A DNA stretch of 64,000 nt from Xanthomonas sp. DAR 80977 (GCF_041240605.1 NZ_CP162487.1:3169001-3233000), one strand, 5' to 3'; shown: positions 17,919 to 27,136, numbered from the stretch's first letter. Translations and numbers: made by a program. Notes: generated by a model not told the origin, from the sequence alone.

Positions 17919-19184
17919 ATGTCCCTTCCCCTCACCCGGCGCCTGTCGCTCACCGCCCTGGCGCTCGCCCTCGCCCCGCTGGCCCACGCCCAGGACGCCA
18001 GCGACGCGTTCAAGCTCAAGCTCGCCTACACCGGCGAAGCCGCGGTCTCGCTGGACGGCGGCAAGGAACAGGGCAGCGCCTACGCCGGCCAGCTGATGCT
18101 CGGCACCGACGTCGACCTGCAGCGGCTGATGGGCTGGAACGGCGCCACGCTGAAGGTCTATGCGATCAACCGCCACGGCACCAACCTGGCCAACAGCGAC
18201 ATCGGCAACAGCACCTCGGTGCAGGAAATCTACGGCGGCCAGGGCACGCGCCTGGCCAACTTCACCCTCGAGCAGAAGCTGTTCGACGACCGCCTGGAAC
18301 TGGAGGCCGGACGCAGCGTGGCCAACATCCATTTCCTCGGCTCGGACCTGTGCGGCTACTTCCAGGGCAACTCGGCCTGCGGCAACCCGACCTACGTGTT
18401 CCGCACCAGCAACTTCACCTACTGGCCAGTGTCCAGCTGGGCCGCGCACGCCAAGGCCTGGGTGACCCCGACCGTGTACGTGCACGTCGGCGCCTACGAG
18501 GTCAATCCGACCCAGGCCGAGGACGGCGAGCACGGCCTGAACTGGAGCACCCGCGACCACACCGGGGTGATCGTGCCCTATGCCATCGGCTACAAGACCG
18601 AGGCGGCCAGCGTGCGCTTCCCGGCGATGTACGAACTGGGCGGCTGGCAGGACAACTCCGACTACAGCGACCCGCTCAACGACCGCAACGGCACCCCGGC
18701 GCGGCTCAGCGGGCTGGGCTACGCCACCCGCAACGGCCGCTCCGGCGCGTTCTTCCGCTTCGAGCAGCAGGTCACCCGCCCCGACGCCGACAGCGCGCGC
18801 GGCCTGGTGCTGTTCGGCTCGGTGCTCAAGGGCACCTCCGGGCAGCTGATCGAGGACCACTTCCTGGAGCTGGGCCTGGTCCAGCGCGGCACCTTCGCCA
18901 GCCGCGAGCAGGACAACATCGCCTTCGTCGTCACCCAGCAGCGCTACAGCGACGACGCGCTGGAAGACCTGCGCCTGGCGCGCGCCGCGGCCGGCGGCAG
19001 CGGCACCCCGCACAGCTCGCAATACATGATGGAACTGAGCTACGGCATCCAGGTCACCCCACAGCTGCGCATCGCGCCGAACCTGCACTACATCGTGCAC
19101 CCGGACCAGTTCAACGAGCCGGCGCGCACCCGCGACCTGCCGAATGCGTTGGTGGCCGGCATGCGGGTGGATTGGGCGCTGTAG
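17919..19184 (+). CDS. OprB-family carbohydrate-selective porin
   Basis: A 421-residue outer-membrane porin with the signal peptide MSLPLTRRLSLTALALALAPLAHA (cleavage likely before QDAS). The mature part has the alternating amphipathic strands of a beta barrel and OprB blocks such as VDLQRLMGWNGATLKVYA, LFDDRLELEAGRSVAN and YYxxQ-like patches, ending LVAGMRVDWAL. OprB porins allow glucose and related sugars through the outer membrane. It follows fruA in the same direction after 92 bp, with AGGAG eight bases before ATG 17919, so it very likely serves fructose uptake as part of the same regulon. The C-terminal residue is Leu rather than the usual aromatic, a small oddity for a beta-barrel protein. 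Confidence 0.88.
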   Translation: MSLPLTRRLSLTALALALAPLAHAQDASDAFKLKLAYTGEAAVSLDGGKEQGSAYAGQLMLGTDVDLQRLMGWNGATLKVYAINRHGTNLANSDIGNSTSVQEIYGGQGTRLANFTLEQKLFDDRLELEAGRSVANIHFLGSDLCGYFQGNSACGNPTYVFRTSNFTYWPVSSWAAHAKAWVTPTVYVHVGAYEVNPTQAEDGEHGLNWSTRDHTGVIVPYAIGYKTEAASVRFPAMYELGGWQDNSDYSDPLNDRNGTPARLSGLGYATRNGRSGAFFRFEQQVTRPDADSARGLVLFGSVLKGTSGQLIEDHFLELGLVQRGTFASREQDNIAFVVTQQRYSDDALEDLRLARAAAGGSGTPHSSQYMMELSYGIQVTPQLRIAPNLHYIVHPDQFNEPARTRDLPNALVAGMRVDWAL

Positions 19185-19219
19185 GGCTGGGATGACCAGC
19201 CATTCGGCTGTGGAAAAGC

Positions 19220-19240
19220 GGGGATTGGGGATTGGGGATT
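19220..19240. repeat. Three tandem GGGGATT heptamers
   Basis: Three exact head-to-tail copies of GGGGATT lie 36 bp after the porin stop. A related, less regular stretch (complement of GGGAATGGGGAATT) occurs at 44351-44384 before tRNA-Leu. Such GGGGATTGGGGATT tracts are a recurring intergenic element in xanthomonad genomes; no function is known to me. Confidence 0.6.
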
Positions 19241-19553
19241 TGTCGCGCCTGGGCGGACGCTGGCGGCGGTAGGTATTCGCACGCCGCGGCGTTTCCGCCG
19301 CGCGCGGGCGACGGATCGCCGCGATGCCGGGGCAGGATCGAAGCGGCCGTGATGGCGGCGATCCTGTCGAACCAACAACGCAGCGGTCCACCGGATCTCG
19401 TGAGGTGAAAGGACCGTCCGTGAACGGATGCGCCGCCAGGCCGAAGGCGCGTCCATGCGCCGCCGATTGCCGCGTCGGCGCCACCGGACCGGCAGCGCCA
19501 GGCCGGTGTTCTGCGCAGAACCGGCAGGCACGCCGCAAACAACCACCCGCGCA

Positions 19554-19591
19554 AACGCACGACGCCCCGGCATGCCGGGGCGTCGTGCGTT
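19554..19591. terminator. Perfect 38-bp palindrome, possible bidirectional terminator
   Basis: The two 19-bp arms (AACGCACGACGCCCCGGCA and its exact complement) meet without a loop around CATG. RNA from either strand would form a very stable GC hairpin. It lies between convergent genes, which suits a bidirectional terminator, but there is no T-tract on either side and it is nearly 370 bp past the porin stop, so a protein-binding site is an alternative. Confidence 0.5.
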
Positions 19592-19828
19592 CCGTCCGTG
19601 TCACTCCGCTCGCATGCACGCGCGCCGGTCCGTCGGCGCATGCGGGAACGAAAACAGGTGGCCGGCGAATCGAGTTCCGTTCGATTCCGTGCAAGCGCGC
19701 ATCCCTGGCGCGGGAGCGATGACGTTGCCGACACGCACAGAATGCCTCTCCTCAGGCGCCGGCGCGATCGGCCGATACCGCGACGCACTGTCAGAATTTC
19801 CCGACATGCGCCGACCGCGGATGCGGTG

Positions 19829-20497
19829 TCAGTGCGCCCGATCCGCGGAAAGCTGCCGCGCGCACAGGCCTTGCGGCTGCCAGGCCTGGGTCAAGGTGGT
19901 CGCCGGCCGCTCGGCGTCATGGAGGATGAGCGCGAAGCCCTGCCGCGGCACCGTGCCGATCGCCATCAGCAGCATCGGCGGCCCCGCCTCGATCGTCAGG
20001 CTGTTGCCCGGCCCACGGCCGATCCGCACGCCCTCGGGCGTTTCCAGGCAGGTGTCGCCGTTCACCGCGAAGAAGGCCTCCGGGCCGGAATGGACATGCA
20101 AGGGCGCCGTCGTCCCCGGGGTGAAGACCGAGCGCAGGTATTCGGCCGCATAGGTCGACGCCGGCGCCACCGCGAGCGGGCCGACCGTGGACACGTGCTC
20201 GCCGCCCGTGGACTGCCACGCGGCCGGCGCCAGCGTGAACAGCCAGACCGATCCGAACGCCTCCACCACCACGCTGGAGGCGCTGGCGGCAGCCTCGGCG
20301 GATGGCTTGGACACGAAGCGATCGAGATGCCAGAACACCGGTTCAGCAGGCAACGCCGGCAGCGTCTTCCTGGCCAGCAGACAGGCCGGACCCGGCTCCT
20401 CGGCCGCGCCGCATTGACGCGTGGTCGCCTGCGCGAACGCCACCGAGGGCAACGCCGCGGCCGCAACCGCACACAGCCACAACAGCACTCCGCGCAT
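19829..20497 (-). CDS. Secreted cupin-domain protein
   Basis: A 222-residue exported protein. ATG 20497 follows an AGGGGG and gives the signal peptide MRGVLLWLCAVAAAALPSVAFA. The mature protein has one cupin barrel: motif 1 is seen in TPGTTAPLHVHSGPEAFFAVNGD (two His and a Glu in the usual places, around residues 134-147) and motif 2 is weak, around the GRGPGNSLTIEAG block, where metal ligands are not obvious. Cys residues at QCGAAEEPGPAC may form a disulfide. Such proteins are annotated only as cupins; the substrate is unknown. It is divergent from the two-component operon with a 284-bp spacer, but nothing else links them. Confidence 0.75.
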   Translation of the reverse strand: MRGVLLWLCAVAAAALPSVAFAQATTRQCGAAEEPGPACLLARKTLPALPAEPVFWHLDRFVSKPSAEAAASASSVVVEAFGSVWLFTLAPAAWQSTGGEHVSTVGPLAVAPASTYAAEYLRSVFTPGTTAPLHVHSGPEAFFAVNGDTCLETPEGVRIGRGPGNSLTIEAGPPMLLMAIGTVPRQGFALILHDAERPATTLTQAWQPQGLCARQLSADRAH

Positions 20498-20781
20498 CGC
20501 CAACCCCCTGGTCGCAAGTAGACAGGAGCTTGCGCGCTTCCGATCCCTGTTTCAACGTGCGCGCGCAAGCCAGGAACGGCGCCCTGCGCAACGGCGGGCC
20601 GGTTGCGGAAGGGACCACGGGCAGGCGCCGCTACGTCCCTCGTTCCACCCGACCCTGCGCCGGCCACGCCGCACTGCCGCGCAACCGTCACCGTCGCTAC
20701 ATAAACGGATCCCATCGTGATCGCCTCGCCACCGCCGATTACGACGGTTTTCCAACATCCACGTTGCAAGCATCTCGCGCC

Positions 20782-21489
20782 ATGCGCATCCTGGTTGCCG
20801 AAGACGATACGTCCATTGCCGTTGCGTTGCGCGACTCGCTGGCCGAGTGCGGGCACGTGGTGGACCACGTCAACGACGGCGCCGCCGCCGAGCGCGCGCT
20901 CAGCGCCGAGTCCTACCACCTGCTGGTGCTCGACCTGGGCCTGCCGCGGCGCGACGGCCTGCAGGTGCTGCAGCGCGTGCGCGAGCGCCGCGACGAGGTC
21001 GCGGTGCTGGTGGTGACCGCGCGCGACGGCGTGGAGGACCGCATCCGCGCCCTCGACCAGGGCGCCGACGACTACCTGATCAAGCCGTTCGAGCTGTCCG
21101 AGTTCCTGGCCCGCACCCGCGCCCTGCTGCGCCGGCGCAGCAGCGGCGGCATCCCCGAGCTGGCCCTGGGCCAGCTGCGGATCAACCTGGCCGGGCGCCG
21201 GGTGTGGCTGCAGGACGAGCCGCTGGAACTGACCGCGCGCGAGTTCGCGCTGCTGGAGACGCTGCTGATGCGCAGCGGGCGCGTGGTCAGCCGCGGCCAG
21301 CTGACCGACGCGCTGTGCGACTGGCAGCACGAGATCACCGACAACGGCCTGGACATCTCCATGCACCGCCTGCGCCGCAAGCTGCACGGCTCCGGCGTCG
21401 GCATCCGCACCATCCGCGGCCTGGGCTACCTGCTGGAAGAATCCCGCGCCGCGGAAGCCGACGCCGCCCACGACGCGCACGCGTCGTGA
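20782..21489 (+). CDS. OmpR-family response regulator
   Basis: A 235-residue response regulator. The receiver domain (1-115) has the acidic pair EDD at 7-9, phospho-accepting Asp51 in VLDLGLP, the switch Thr in VTARDG and Lys in YLIKPFE. The winged-helix OmpR/PhoB DNA-binding domain spans about 125-220 (LTAREFALLETLLMRSGRVV and IRTIRGLGYLLE). It resembles the QseB/PmrA/TctD branch. The stop overlaps the start of the sensor kinase (GTGA), so it is the first gene of a six-gene chain that continues with an exporter. It probably controls that exporter and itself; no direct-repeat binding site stood out in the upstream spacer. Confidence 0.92.
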   Translation: MRILVAEDDTSIAVALRDSLAECGHVVDHVNDGAAAERALSAESYHLLVLDLGLPRRDGLQVLQRVRERRDEVAVLVVTARDGVEDRIRALDQGADDYLIKPFELSEFLARTRALLRRRSSGGIPELALGQLRINLAGRRVWLQDEPLELTAREFALLETLLMRSGRVVSRGQLTDALCDWQHEITDNGLDISMHRLRRKLHGSGVGIRTIRGLGYLLEESRAAEADAAHDAHAS

Positions 21490-22910
21490 GCGCGGCCGTG
21501 GCAGCCGCGACGGCGGGCGCGCTCCCCGCCCATCCCAGCCTGCGCCGGCGCCTGCTGGCGTTCCTGCTGATCCCCACCCTGCTGCTGATGCTGGTGGTCT
21601 CGGCGCTGTTCTATCTGCTGATGCTCAAGTACTCCAACCACGTCCACGACATGGACCTGAAGGAGGACACGCTGGGCCTGGCCAAGGCGGTCAACGATGC
21701 CGGCGCCAGCCTGCCGCTGCCGCTGCAGGCGCGGCGCCTGCTCGAATACAGCAGCGACGGCCGCGTGTTCTTCGAGGTGCGCAGCCGCGACCACGGCGTG
21801 ATCAGCAACAGCGCGCAGCCGATCCCGGCGCACGCCGCCCCGGCCACGCTCGGCCGGGTGGCGCTGCGCGACGAACGCATGGCCGACGGCACGCCCGTGC
21901 GCGTGGCCAGCCTGATCGTGCCGTCGGCCTGGGAGGCCAACGACCGGCTGACGATCTCGGTGGCCGAGACCCTGGACGACCGCCACCGCCGCGCGCGCGA
22001 GATCCTGATGCTGATGCTGCCGACCGAACTGCTACTGACCTGCTCGCTGCTGGCGCTGGTCTGGCATGGCGTGCGCGTGGGCCTGCGCCTGCTGCAACCG
22101 GCGGTGCGCCGGCTCGACGACAGCCAGCGCGACCTCAGCCCGGTGTCCGGCCCGGACATCCCGATCGAGGTGCTGCCGCTGACCCAGGCCATCGACGGCC
22201 TGCTGGGCCGGCTCAAGCAGCTGATGGCGCTGCAGGAGCGCTTCGTCGCCGACGCCGCGCACCAGCTGCGCACGCCGCTGGCGGGGCTGAGCATGCATGT
22301 GCAGCGCGCCCAGGCCAGCACCCGCGCACAGGACACCGCGCAGGCGCTGCAGCACATCCGCCAGCTGACCGACCGCGCGATCCGCAGCTCCACCCAACTG
22401 CTGGCGCTGACCCGTGCGCAGGCGCCGCGCGAGAGCATCCGCCCGCTGCTGCCGATGGACCTGGCCGCGTGGCTGCCGCAGGCGCTGGCCGAGCGCATCC
22501 CCGACGCGCTGCAGGCCGGCGTCGACCTGGGCTACGACGACGATGACGACAGCCCGGCCTGGATCGCCGCCGATGCCTGGTCGCTGCGCGAACTGCTCGA
22601 CAACCTGCTCGACAACGCCTTCAAGCATGCCACCGGCAGCATGGTCACGGTGAGCCTGCGGCGGCAGCCGCGGCACCTGCGGCTGGCGGTCGACGATGCC
22701 GGCCCCGGGGTGGACGAGGCCTTGCTGCCGCGGCTGGGCGAACGCTTCTTCCGCGCCCCGGACGCGCCCGAGGGCGGCACCGGCCTGGGCCTGGCGATCG
22801 TCGCCAGCATCGCCGCGCGCCACCACGCCGCCCTGCGCTACCAGCGCTCGGCGCTGGGCGGCCTGCGCGTGGAACTGGACCTTCCTGCCGACGCGGCGCC
22901 GCCCGCATGA
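21486..22910 (+). CDS. Sensor histidine kinase
   Basis: A 474-residue inner-membrane sensor kinase partnered with the preceding regulator. The start is GTG 21486, overlapping the regulator stop. TM1 is about 22-46 (LLAFLLIPTLLLMLVVSALFYLLM), followed by a periplasmic sensor of about 120 residues and TM2 near 168-190. The phosphorylated His259 is in the H-box ADAAHQLRTPLAGL; the N-box is LRELLDNLLDNAFKHA, G1 is VDDAGPGVDEALL and G2 is GGTGLGLAIV. All catalytic boxes are intact. The sensor resembles the two-component-sensor N-terminal domain of QseC/TctE-like kinases. The stop overlaps the ATG of the outer-membrane factor, tying signal sensing to export. Confidence 0.92.
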   Translation: MSAAVAAATAGALPAHPSLRRRLLAFLLIPTLLLMLVVSALFYLLMLKYSNHVHDMDLKEDTLGLAKAVNDAGASLPLPLQARRLLEYSSDGRVFFEVRSRDHGVISNSAQPIPAHAAPATLGRVALRDERMADGTPVRVASLIVPSAWEANDRLTISVAETLDDRHRRAREILMLMLPTELLLTCSLLALVWHGVRVGLRLLQPAVRRLDDSQRDLSPVSGPDIPIEVLPLTQAIDGLLGRLKQLMALQERFVADAAHQLRTPLAGLSMHVQRAQASTRAQDTAQALQHIRQLTDRAIRSSTQLLALTRAQAPRESIRPLLPMDLAAWLPQALAERIPDALQAGVDLGYDDDDDSPAWIAADAWSLRELLDNLLDNAFKHATGSMVTVSLRRQPRHLRLAVDDAGPGVDEALLPRLGERFFRAPDAPEGGTGLGLAIVASIAARHHAALRYQRSALGGLRVELDLPADAAPPA

Positions 22911-24343
22911 GCCGGCGCCGCGCATTCCGGCTGGCCGGGCTTGCAGGGCTGAGCGCGGCGGCGCTGGCCGGCTGCGTCAGCACGCCGTTGCCCGACCTGG
23001 CGCAACCGCTGCCGCCGCAGTGGAGCGCGCTGCCGGCCGCGGCCTCGCCGCGCCCGGCCGGCAGCGCCTGGTGGCAGGACTTCCACGACCCGCAACTGGA
23101 CGCGCTGGTCGCGCAGGCGCTGCGCGACGACCTCGACGTCGCCCAGGCCTTGGCCAGGCTGCGCGCCGCGCGGCGCATGGACGGCGTCGCCGACGCCACC
23201 CTGATGCCGCAGCTGCATGCGCGCACCGAGGATCCGATCGATCCCGACGCCAGCGCCTCGTTCCTGGTCGCCGGCTTCGACGCGGAGTGGGAGCTGCCGC
23301 TGTTCGGGCGCGGCGACGCCACCCGCCGCATCAGCCGCGGCGACCTGCAGACCGCGCAGGCGAACCTGGAACAGGTCCGCACCGCCACCGTCGCCGAGGT
23401 GGCGCGCAACTGGACCGAGCTGCGCCATGCGCAACAGGCCGAACAGCTGCTGCAACGCATCGCGCAGGCACGCCAGCGGCAGGCGACGCTGAGCGTGGCG
23501 CTGGTCGGGCTGCGCCTGGCGCCGCCGGCGGCGGCGGCGCAGGCGCAGGCCGCGCAAGCGCAGGCGCAGGCCGCACTGGGCGAACCGCGCAGCGCCGGCG
23601 CCGCCGCCGCGCAACGGCTGGCGGTGCTGCTGGCGCGCAGCACGCCGGACCCGGCCTGGCGCGACGCGGCGACCGCGCCGGCCGTCCCCGGCGCCACGGC
23701 GCCGGGATTGCGGATCGGCGCGATCGACGCGGTGCCCGCCGACCTGCTGCGGCGGCGCCCGGACATCGCCGCGCGCGAGGCCGAGGTGCTCGGCGCCGCC
23801 GGCGAACTGGGCATCGCCCGCGCCGACCGCTACCCCAGCATCGGCCTGGGCGGCGCGATCCACTGGTCCACCAACCTGCTCTCGCATCGCCGCACCGCCA
23901 CCCCGCACGGCATCGCCTCGTTAGGGCCAGTGATCGACATCCCGCTGTTCGACTGGGGGCTGCGCCAGGCCACGGCGCAGGCCCGCGGCGAACTGCTGCA
24001 GGCGGCGACGCTGGCCTACCGCCAATGCGTGCTGGAGGCGGTGGCCGAAGTGCAGAACGCGCTGACCGCGCTGGAACAGCAGCGCCAGCGCGAACTGGCG
24101 CAGCAGCAGGCCTTGCAGGCGCTGCAGCAGGCCGCCGACGCGGCGCAGGCGCGGCGCCGGCTGGGCCTGGGCAGCGATCTGGAGGTCGCCACGCAGCAGG
24201 CCGCGCGCGACCAGGCCGCGCTGGAGCTGCTGGAGACGCAGCGCCAGCGCGACCTCGACTACATCGCGTTGCAGACCGCACTGGGCAGCGCGCAAACGCA
24301 GGCCAGTACCAGCGCCGCGGGCAGCGCAGGCGCGGCGCCCTGA
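22907..24343 (+). CDS. NodT-family outer-membrane efflux lipoprotein
   Basis: A 478-residue TolC-like outer-membrane factor. It has a lipoprotein signal, MSRRRAFRLAGLAGLSAAALAGC, with a good lipobox (LAGC, Cys23), and the duplicated TolC arrangement: SAWWQDFHDPQLDALVAQAL in the first repeat and GAIDAVPADLLRRRPDIAAREAEVL opening the second, followed by DIPLFDWGLRQA. Long Ala/Gln-rich helices (about 180-225 and 370-440) form the periplasmic tunnel coils. The ATG overlaps the kinase stop by four bases, and its stop overlaps the permease ATG as TGATG. NodT proteins usually serve RND pumps; here it is bound to an ABC system. Confidence 0.9.
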   Translation: MSRRRAFRLAGLAGLSAAALAGCVSTPLPDLAQPLPPQWSALPAAASPRPAGSAWWQDFHDPQLDALVAQALRDDLDVAQALARLRAARRMDGVADATLMPQLHARTEDPIDPDASASFLVAGFDAEWELPLFGRGDATRRISRGDLQTAQANLEQVRTATVAEVARNWTELRHAQQAEQLLQRIAQARQRQATLSVALVGLRLAPPAAAAQAQAAQAQAQAALGEPRSAGAAAAQRLAVLLARSTPDPAWRDAATAPAVPGATAPGLRIGAIDAVPADLLRRRPDIAAREAEVLGAAGELGIARADRYPSIGLGGAIHWSTNLLSHRRTATPHGIASLGPVIDIPLFDWGLRQATAQARGELLQAATLAYRQCVLEAVAEVQNALTALEQQRQRELAQQQALQALQQAADAAQARRRLGLGSDLEVATQQAARDQAALELLETQRQRDLDYIALQTALGSAQTQASTSAAGSAGAAP

Positions 24344-25476
24344 TGGTCGCGCTGGCCCGCCAGACCCTGCGCCACGAATGGCGGCGCTTCCTGCCGGTGG
24401 TGGTCTCGGTCGGTTTCGCCAGCCTGTTGCTGCTGCTGCAGACCGCGCTGGTGCTGGGCATCTTCGGCAGCGCCAGCGTCTACGTGTCCGGCTCCGACGC
24501 CGACCTGTGGCTGGGCTATCCCGGCACGCAGAGCGTGGACCAGGGCCGCCCGATCGATCCGGATGCGGCTACTGCGCTGTACCTGGACCCGCGCGTGCTG
24601 CAGGTCGAACCGTTCCTGTGGTTCGACGGCGACTGGCGCGGCCCCGACGCCACCGGCGCGGTGTCGATCTACGTCTCCGGCATCGACACCCGCGCCGACG
24701 GGCTGATGTTCGCGCGGCTGCTGGACCCGGCGCTGCGCGCGGCGCTGCGCGAACCGGACACGGTGGTGGTGGACCGCGCCGAGCTGGACAAGCTCGGCGT
24801 CGGCATTGGCCGCAGCGCGCGCATCAACGGCCACCGGGTGCGGGTGATCGGGGTCGGCCGCGGCCTGCGCGCGCTGGGCGGGGTCAACGTGCTGGCCTCG
24901 CTGGAGACCGCGCGCGCGCTGAACACCGACGCCGTGCACCCGGACTGGCCGACCTACATGGTCGCGCGGCTGCGGCCCGGCGCCGATGCCGACGCGGTGG
25001 CGCGCGGCCTCGCCGGCCATGCCGCGCCGGCGCGCATCGCGGCCTGGAGCGCGGCGCAGTTCGCCCGCCGCAGCATCCTGTTCTGGATGTTCGACACCGG
25101 CGCCGGCTCCGGCGTGCTGTTCCTCGGCGGCATCGTGCTGCTGGTCGGCGTGGCGATCACCAGCCAGACCCTGCTGGCCACGGTGCTGGGCGCGGCGCGC
25201 GAGTACGCCACGCTCAACGCCCTGGGCGTGAGCATGCGCGCGCTGCGCTGGGTGGTGCTGGAACAGGCGGCCTGGGTCGGCGCGCTGGGCCTGCTCGGCG
25301 CCAGCGCGCTCGGCGCGGCGCTGGTCGCGCTGGCCCGCGCGCACGACGTGCCGGTGGCCTTCGACGGCAGCGGCTGGGCGGCCTGCGTGGTCGCGGTGAT
25401 GCTGCTGACCCTGCTGTCGGCGCTGGCCGCGCTGCGCGGACTGCGCCGCGCCGATCCGGCGCTGCTGCTGCGATGA
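24343..25476 (+). CDS. DevC/FtsX-type ABC exporter permease
   Basis: A 377-residue inner-membrane permease. TM1 is about 20-42 (FLPVVVSVGFASLLLLLQTA), followed by a periplasmic domain of about 210 residues starting SVYVSGSDADLWLGYPGTQS, then three C-terminal TM segments (about 258-285, 306-330, 345-368) forming the FtsX domain. The size and the sequence just after TM1 resemble DevC of the DevBCA glycolipid exporters more than MacB, whose ATPase is fused. The substrate is unknown. It sits between the outer-membrane factor (TGATG overlap) and the ATPase (ATGA overlap), so the whole tripartite pump is made in one translational chain. Confidence 0.85.
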   Translation: MVALARQTLRHEWRRFLPVVVSVGFASLLLLLQTALVLGIFGSASVYVSGSDADLWLGYPGTQSVDQGRPIDPDAATALYLDPRVLQVEPFLWFDGDWRGPDATGAVSIYVSGIDTRADGLMFARLLDPALRAALREPDTVVVDRAELDKLGVGIGRSARINGHRVRVIGVGRGLRALGGVNVLASLETARALNTDAVHPDWPTYMVARLRPGADADAVARGLAGHAAPARIAAWSAAQFARRSILFWMFDTGAGSGVLFLGGIVLLVGVAITSQTLLATVLGAAREYATLNALGVSMRALRWVVLEQAAWVGALGLLGASALGAALVALARAHDVPVAFDGSGWAACVVAVMLLTLLSALAALRGLRRADPALLLR

Positions 25477-26240
25477 ACCGGGCCGCCGACCCCGCCGTGC
25501 TGCAACCCTCCGTCGCCACGCTGCACGGCAGCGGCCTGTGCAAGAGCTTCGTCTCCGGCAAGCTGCGCACCGAGGTGTTGCGCGACGTCGCGCTGCAGGT
25601 GTGGCCCGGCGAGCTGACCCTGATCTCCGGGCCGTCCGGCTGCGGCAAGAGCACGCTGCTGTCGATCCTCAGCGGCCTGCAGCGCGCCGACCGCGGCCGC
25701 GTGCAGGCGCTGGGCGAGGACCTGGGCGCGCTCGACGCGACCGCGCTGGAGCGCTTCCGCCTGCGCCACACCGGCTTCATCTTCCAGGGCTTCAACCTGT
25801 TCCCGGCGCTGAGCGCGCTGGACCAGGTGCGGCTGCCGCTGCAGTACATGGGCCTGGCCGCGGCCGAGGTGCGCGCGCGCGCCGAAGCGGCGCTGGCCGA
25901 GGTCGGCATCGCCCACCGCCAGCAGCTGCGCCCGGCCGAGCTGTCCGGCGGCGAGAAGCAGCGCGTGGCGATCGCGCGCGCGCTGGCCAAGCACCCGGCG
26001 CTGCTGTTCGCCGACGAGCCGACCAGCGCGCTGGACGCCGGCAACGGCCAGACCGTGATCGATCTGCTGCACCGCATCGCGCGGACGCACAACACCATGG
26101 TGCTGTGCGTCAGCCACGACCCGCGCCTGATCCGCCATGCCGACCGCGTGCTGTCGATGGAGGACGGCCGCATCCTCGACGACCGCCGCCTGGCGCCGCC
26201 GCCCTCGCCCCCCTCTTCGCCCCGGATGTCCGCACCATGA
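25473..26240 (+). CDS. ABC exporter ATP-binding subunit (DevA/LolD-like)
   Basis: A 255-residue cytoplasmic ATPase with every ABC motif in place: Walker A GPSGCGKST (about 56-64), the Q-loop in GFIFQGFNLFPALSALDQV, signature LSGGEKQRVAIARAL (about 155), Walker B LLFADEPTSALD and the H-loop His in VLCVSHDPRL. It belongs to the MacB/LolD/DevA group that partners FtsX-like permeases. The tail after residue 235 is Pro/Ser-rich and unconserved. The ATG overlaps the permease stop and its stop overlaps the ATG of the membrane-fusion protein. Confidence 0.93.
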   Translation: MNRAADPAVLQPSVATLHGSGLCKSFVSGKLRTEVLRDVALQVWPGELTLISGPSGCGKSTLLSILSGLQRADRGRVQALGEDLGALDATALERFRLRHTGFIFQGFNLFPALSALDQVRLPLQYMGLAAAEVRARAEAALAEVGIAHRQQLRPAELSGGEKQRVAIARALAKHPALLFADEPTSALDAGNGQTVIDLLHRIARTHNTMVLCVSHDPRLIRHADRVLSMEDGRILDDRRLAPPPSPPSSPRMSAP

Positions 26241-27136
26241 AAGCGTTCCCCGCCGCTGTCCTGCTGAGCCTGCTGCTGGTCGCCTGCGCGCGCCCGCCGC
26301 AGGCCGCGCCCGCGCCCAGCGCGGCGCCGGCCTACCTGGCGGTGGCGCGCGGGCGCATCGACGTGGAAGGCGGCCTGCTGCGGCTGGGCCTGCCGGTGGC
26401 CGCGACGCTGCAGCGGGTGGCGGTGCACGAAGGCGACGCGGTGCGCCGCGGCGCGCTGCTGATCGCCGCCGACGACCGCGCCGCGGCGCTGGAGCTGCAG
26501 ATCGCGCAGACCCGTGCGCAGGCGGCGAGCGCGCACGTGGGCCAGCTGCAGCAGCGGCTGGCGCATGCGCAGCAGCGCCAGCGGCGGCTGGCCGAGGCGG
26601 CGCGGATCGGCGCCGGCGACGGCCAGAGCGCCGACGATGCCGGCGACGCCAGCCAGACCCTGGCCGACGCGCTGCAGGCCGCGCGCAGCGACGCCGCGCT
26701 GGCCGCCGAACAGGTGCACCAGGCGCAACTGCAGCGCGACCAGTACCGGCTGTACGCGCCGGTCGACGGCCGCGTGCTGCAGCTGGCCGCCGCGGTCGGC
26801 GCGCGCAGCGACGGCGGCGCCACGCCGCTGCTGACCCTGCTGCCGGACGCGCCGCGCCTGGTCCGCGCCGAACTCAACGAAAGCTACGCCGCGGCGATCG
26901 CGCCGGGCATGCAGGCCGAGGTGATCAGCGACGACGGCCGCCAGACCGCACTGGGCACGGCGGTGGTGCGCTGGCTGGCGCCGGCGTTCGGCCCGGCGCA
27001 GCTGCACGACGACGCCGACGGCGCCGGCAACGACCGCAGCGTGGCCTGCGTGCTGGCGTTCCGGCAGCCATCGACGCTGCGCCTGGGCCAGCGCGTGCTG
27101 GTGCGCTTCCGCAACCCGGCCACCGCGCAACGCTAA
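26237..27136 (+). CDS. HlyD/DevB-like periplasmic adaptor lipoprotein
   Basis: A 299-residue membrane-fusion protein linking the ABC permease to the outer-membrane factor. The signal MKAFPAAVLLSLLLVAC ends in a lipobox (LVAC, Cys17). A first lipoyl half (LQRVAVHEGDAVRRGALLI) is followed by a coiled-coil hairpin of about 100 residues rich in Gln, Ala and Arg (85-165), the second lipoyl half (YRLYAPVDGRVLQLAAAVG) and a short beta-barrel domain. The length is near the short end of the family. It closes the six-gene overlapping chain that starts at 20782; the next gene begins 67 bp later. Confidence 0.88.
   Translation: MKAFPAAVLLSLLLVACARPPQAAPAPSAAPAYLAVARGRIDVEGGLLRLGLPVAATLQRVAVHEGDAVRRGALLIAADDRAAALELQIAQTRAQAASAHVGQLQQRLAHAQQRQRRLAEAARIGAGDGQSADDAGDASQTLADALQAARSDAALAAEQVHQAQLQRDQYRLYAPVDGRVLQLAAAVGARSDGGATPLLTLLPDAPRLVRAELNESYAAAIAPGMQAEVISDDGRQTALGTAVVRWLAPAFGPAQLHDDADGAGNDRSVACVLAFRQPSTLRLGQRVLVRFRNPATAQR

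Larger units (their letters stand above)
19185..19828. other. Convergent intergenic region with repeats and palindrome
   Basis: This 644-bp stretch between the porin gene and the cupin gene (convergent) has no gene I can support. It holds three tandem GGGGATT units at 19220-19240 and a perfect 38-bp palindrome at 19554-19591, described separately. The remainder shows no recognisable structure. Confidence 0.6.
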
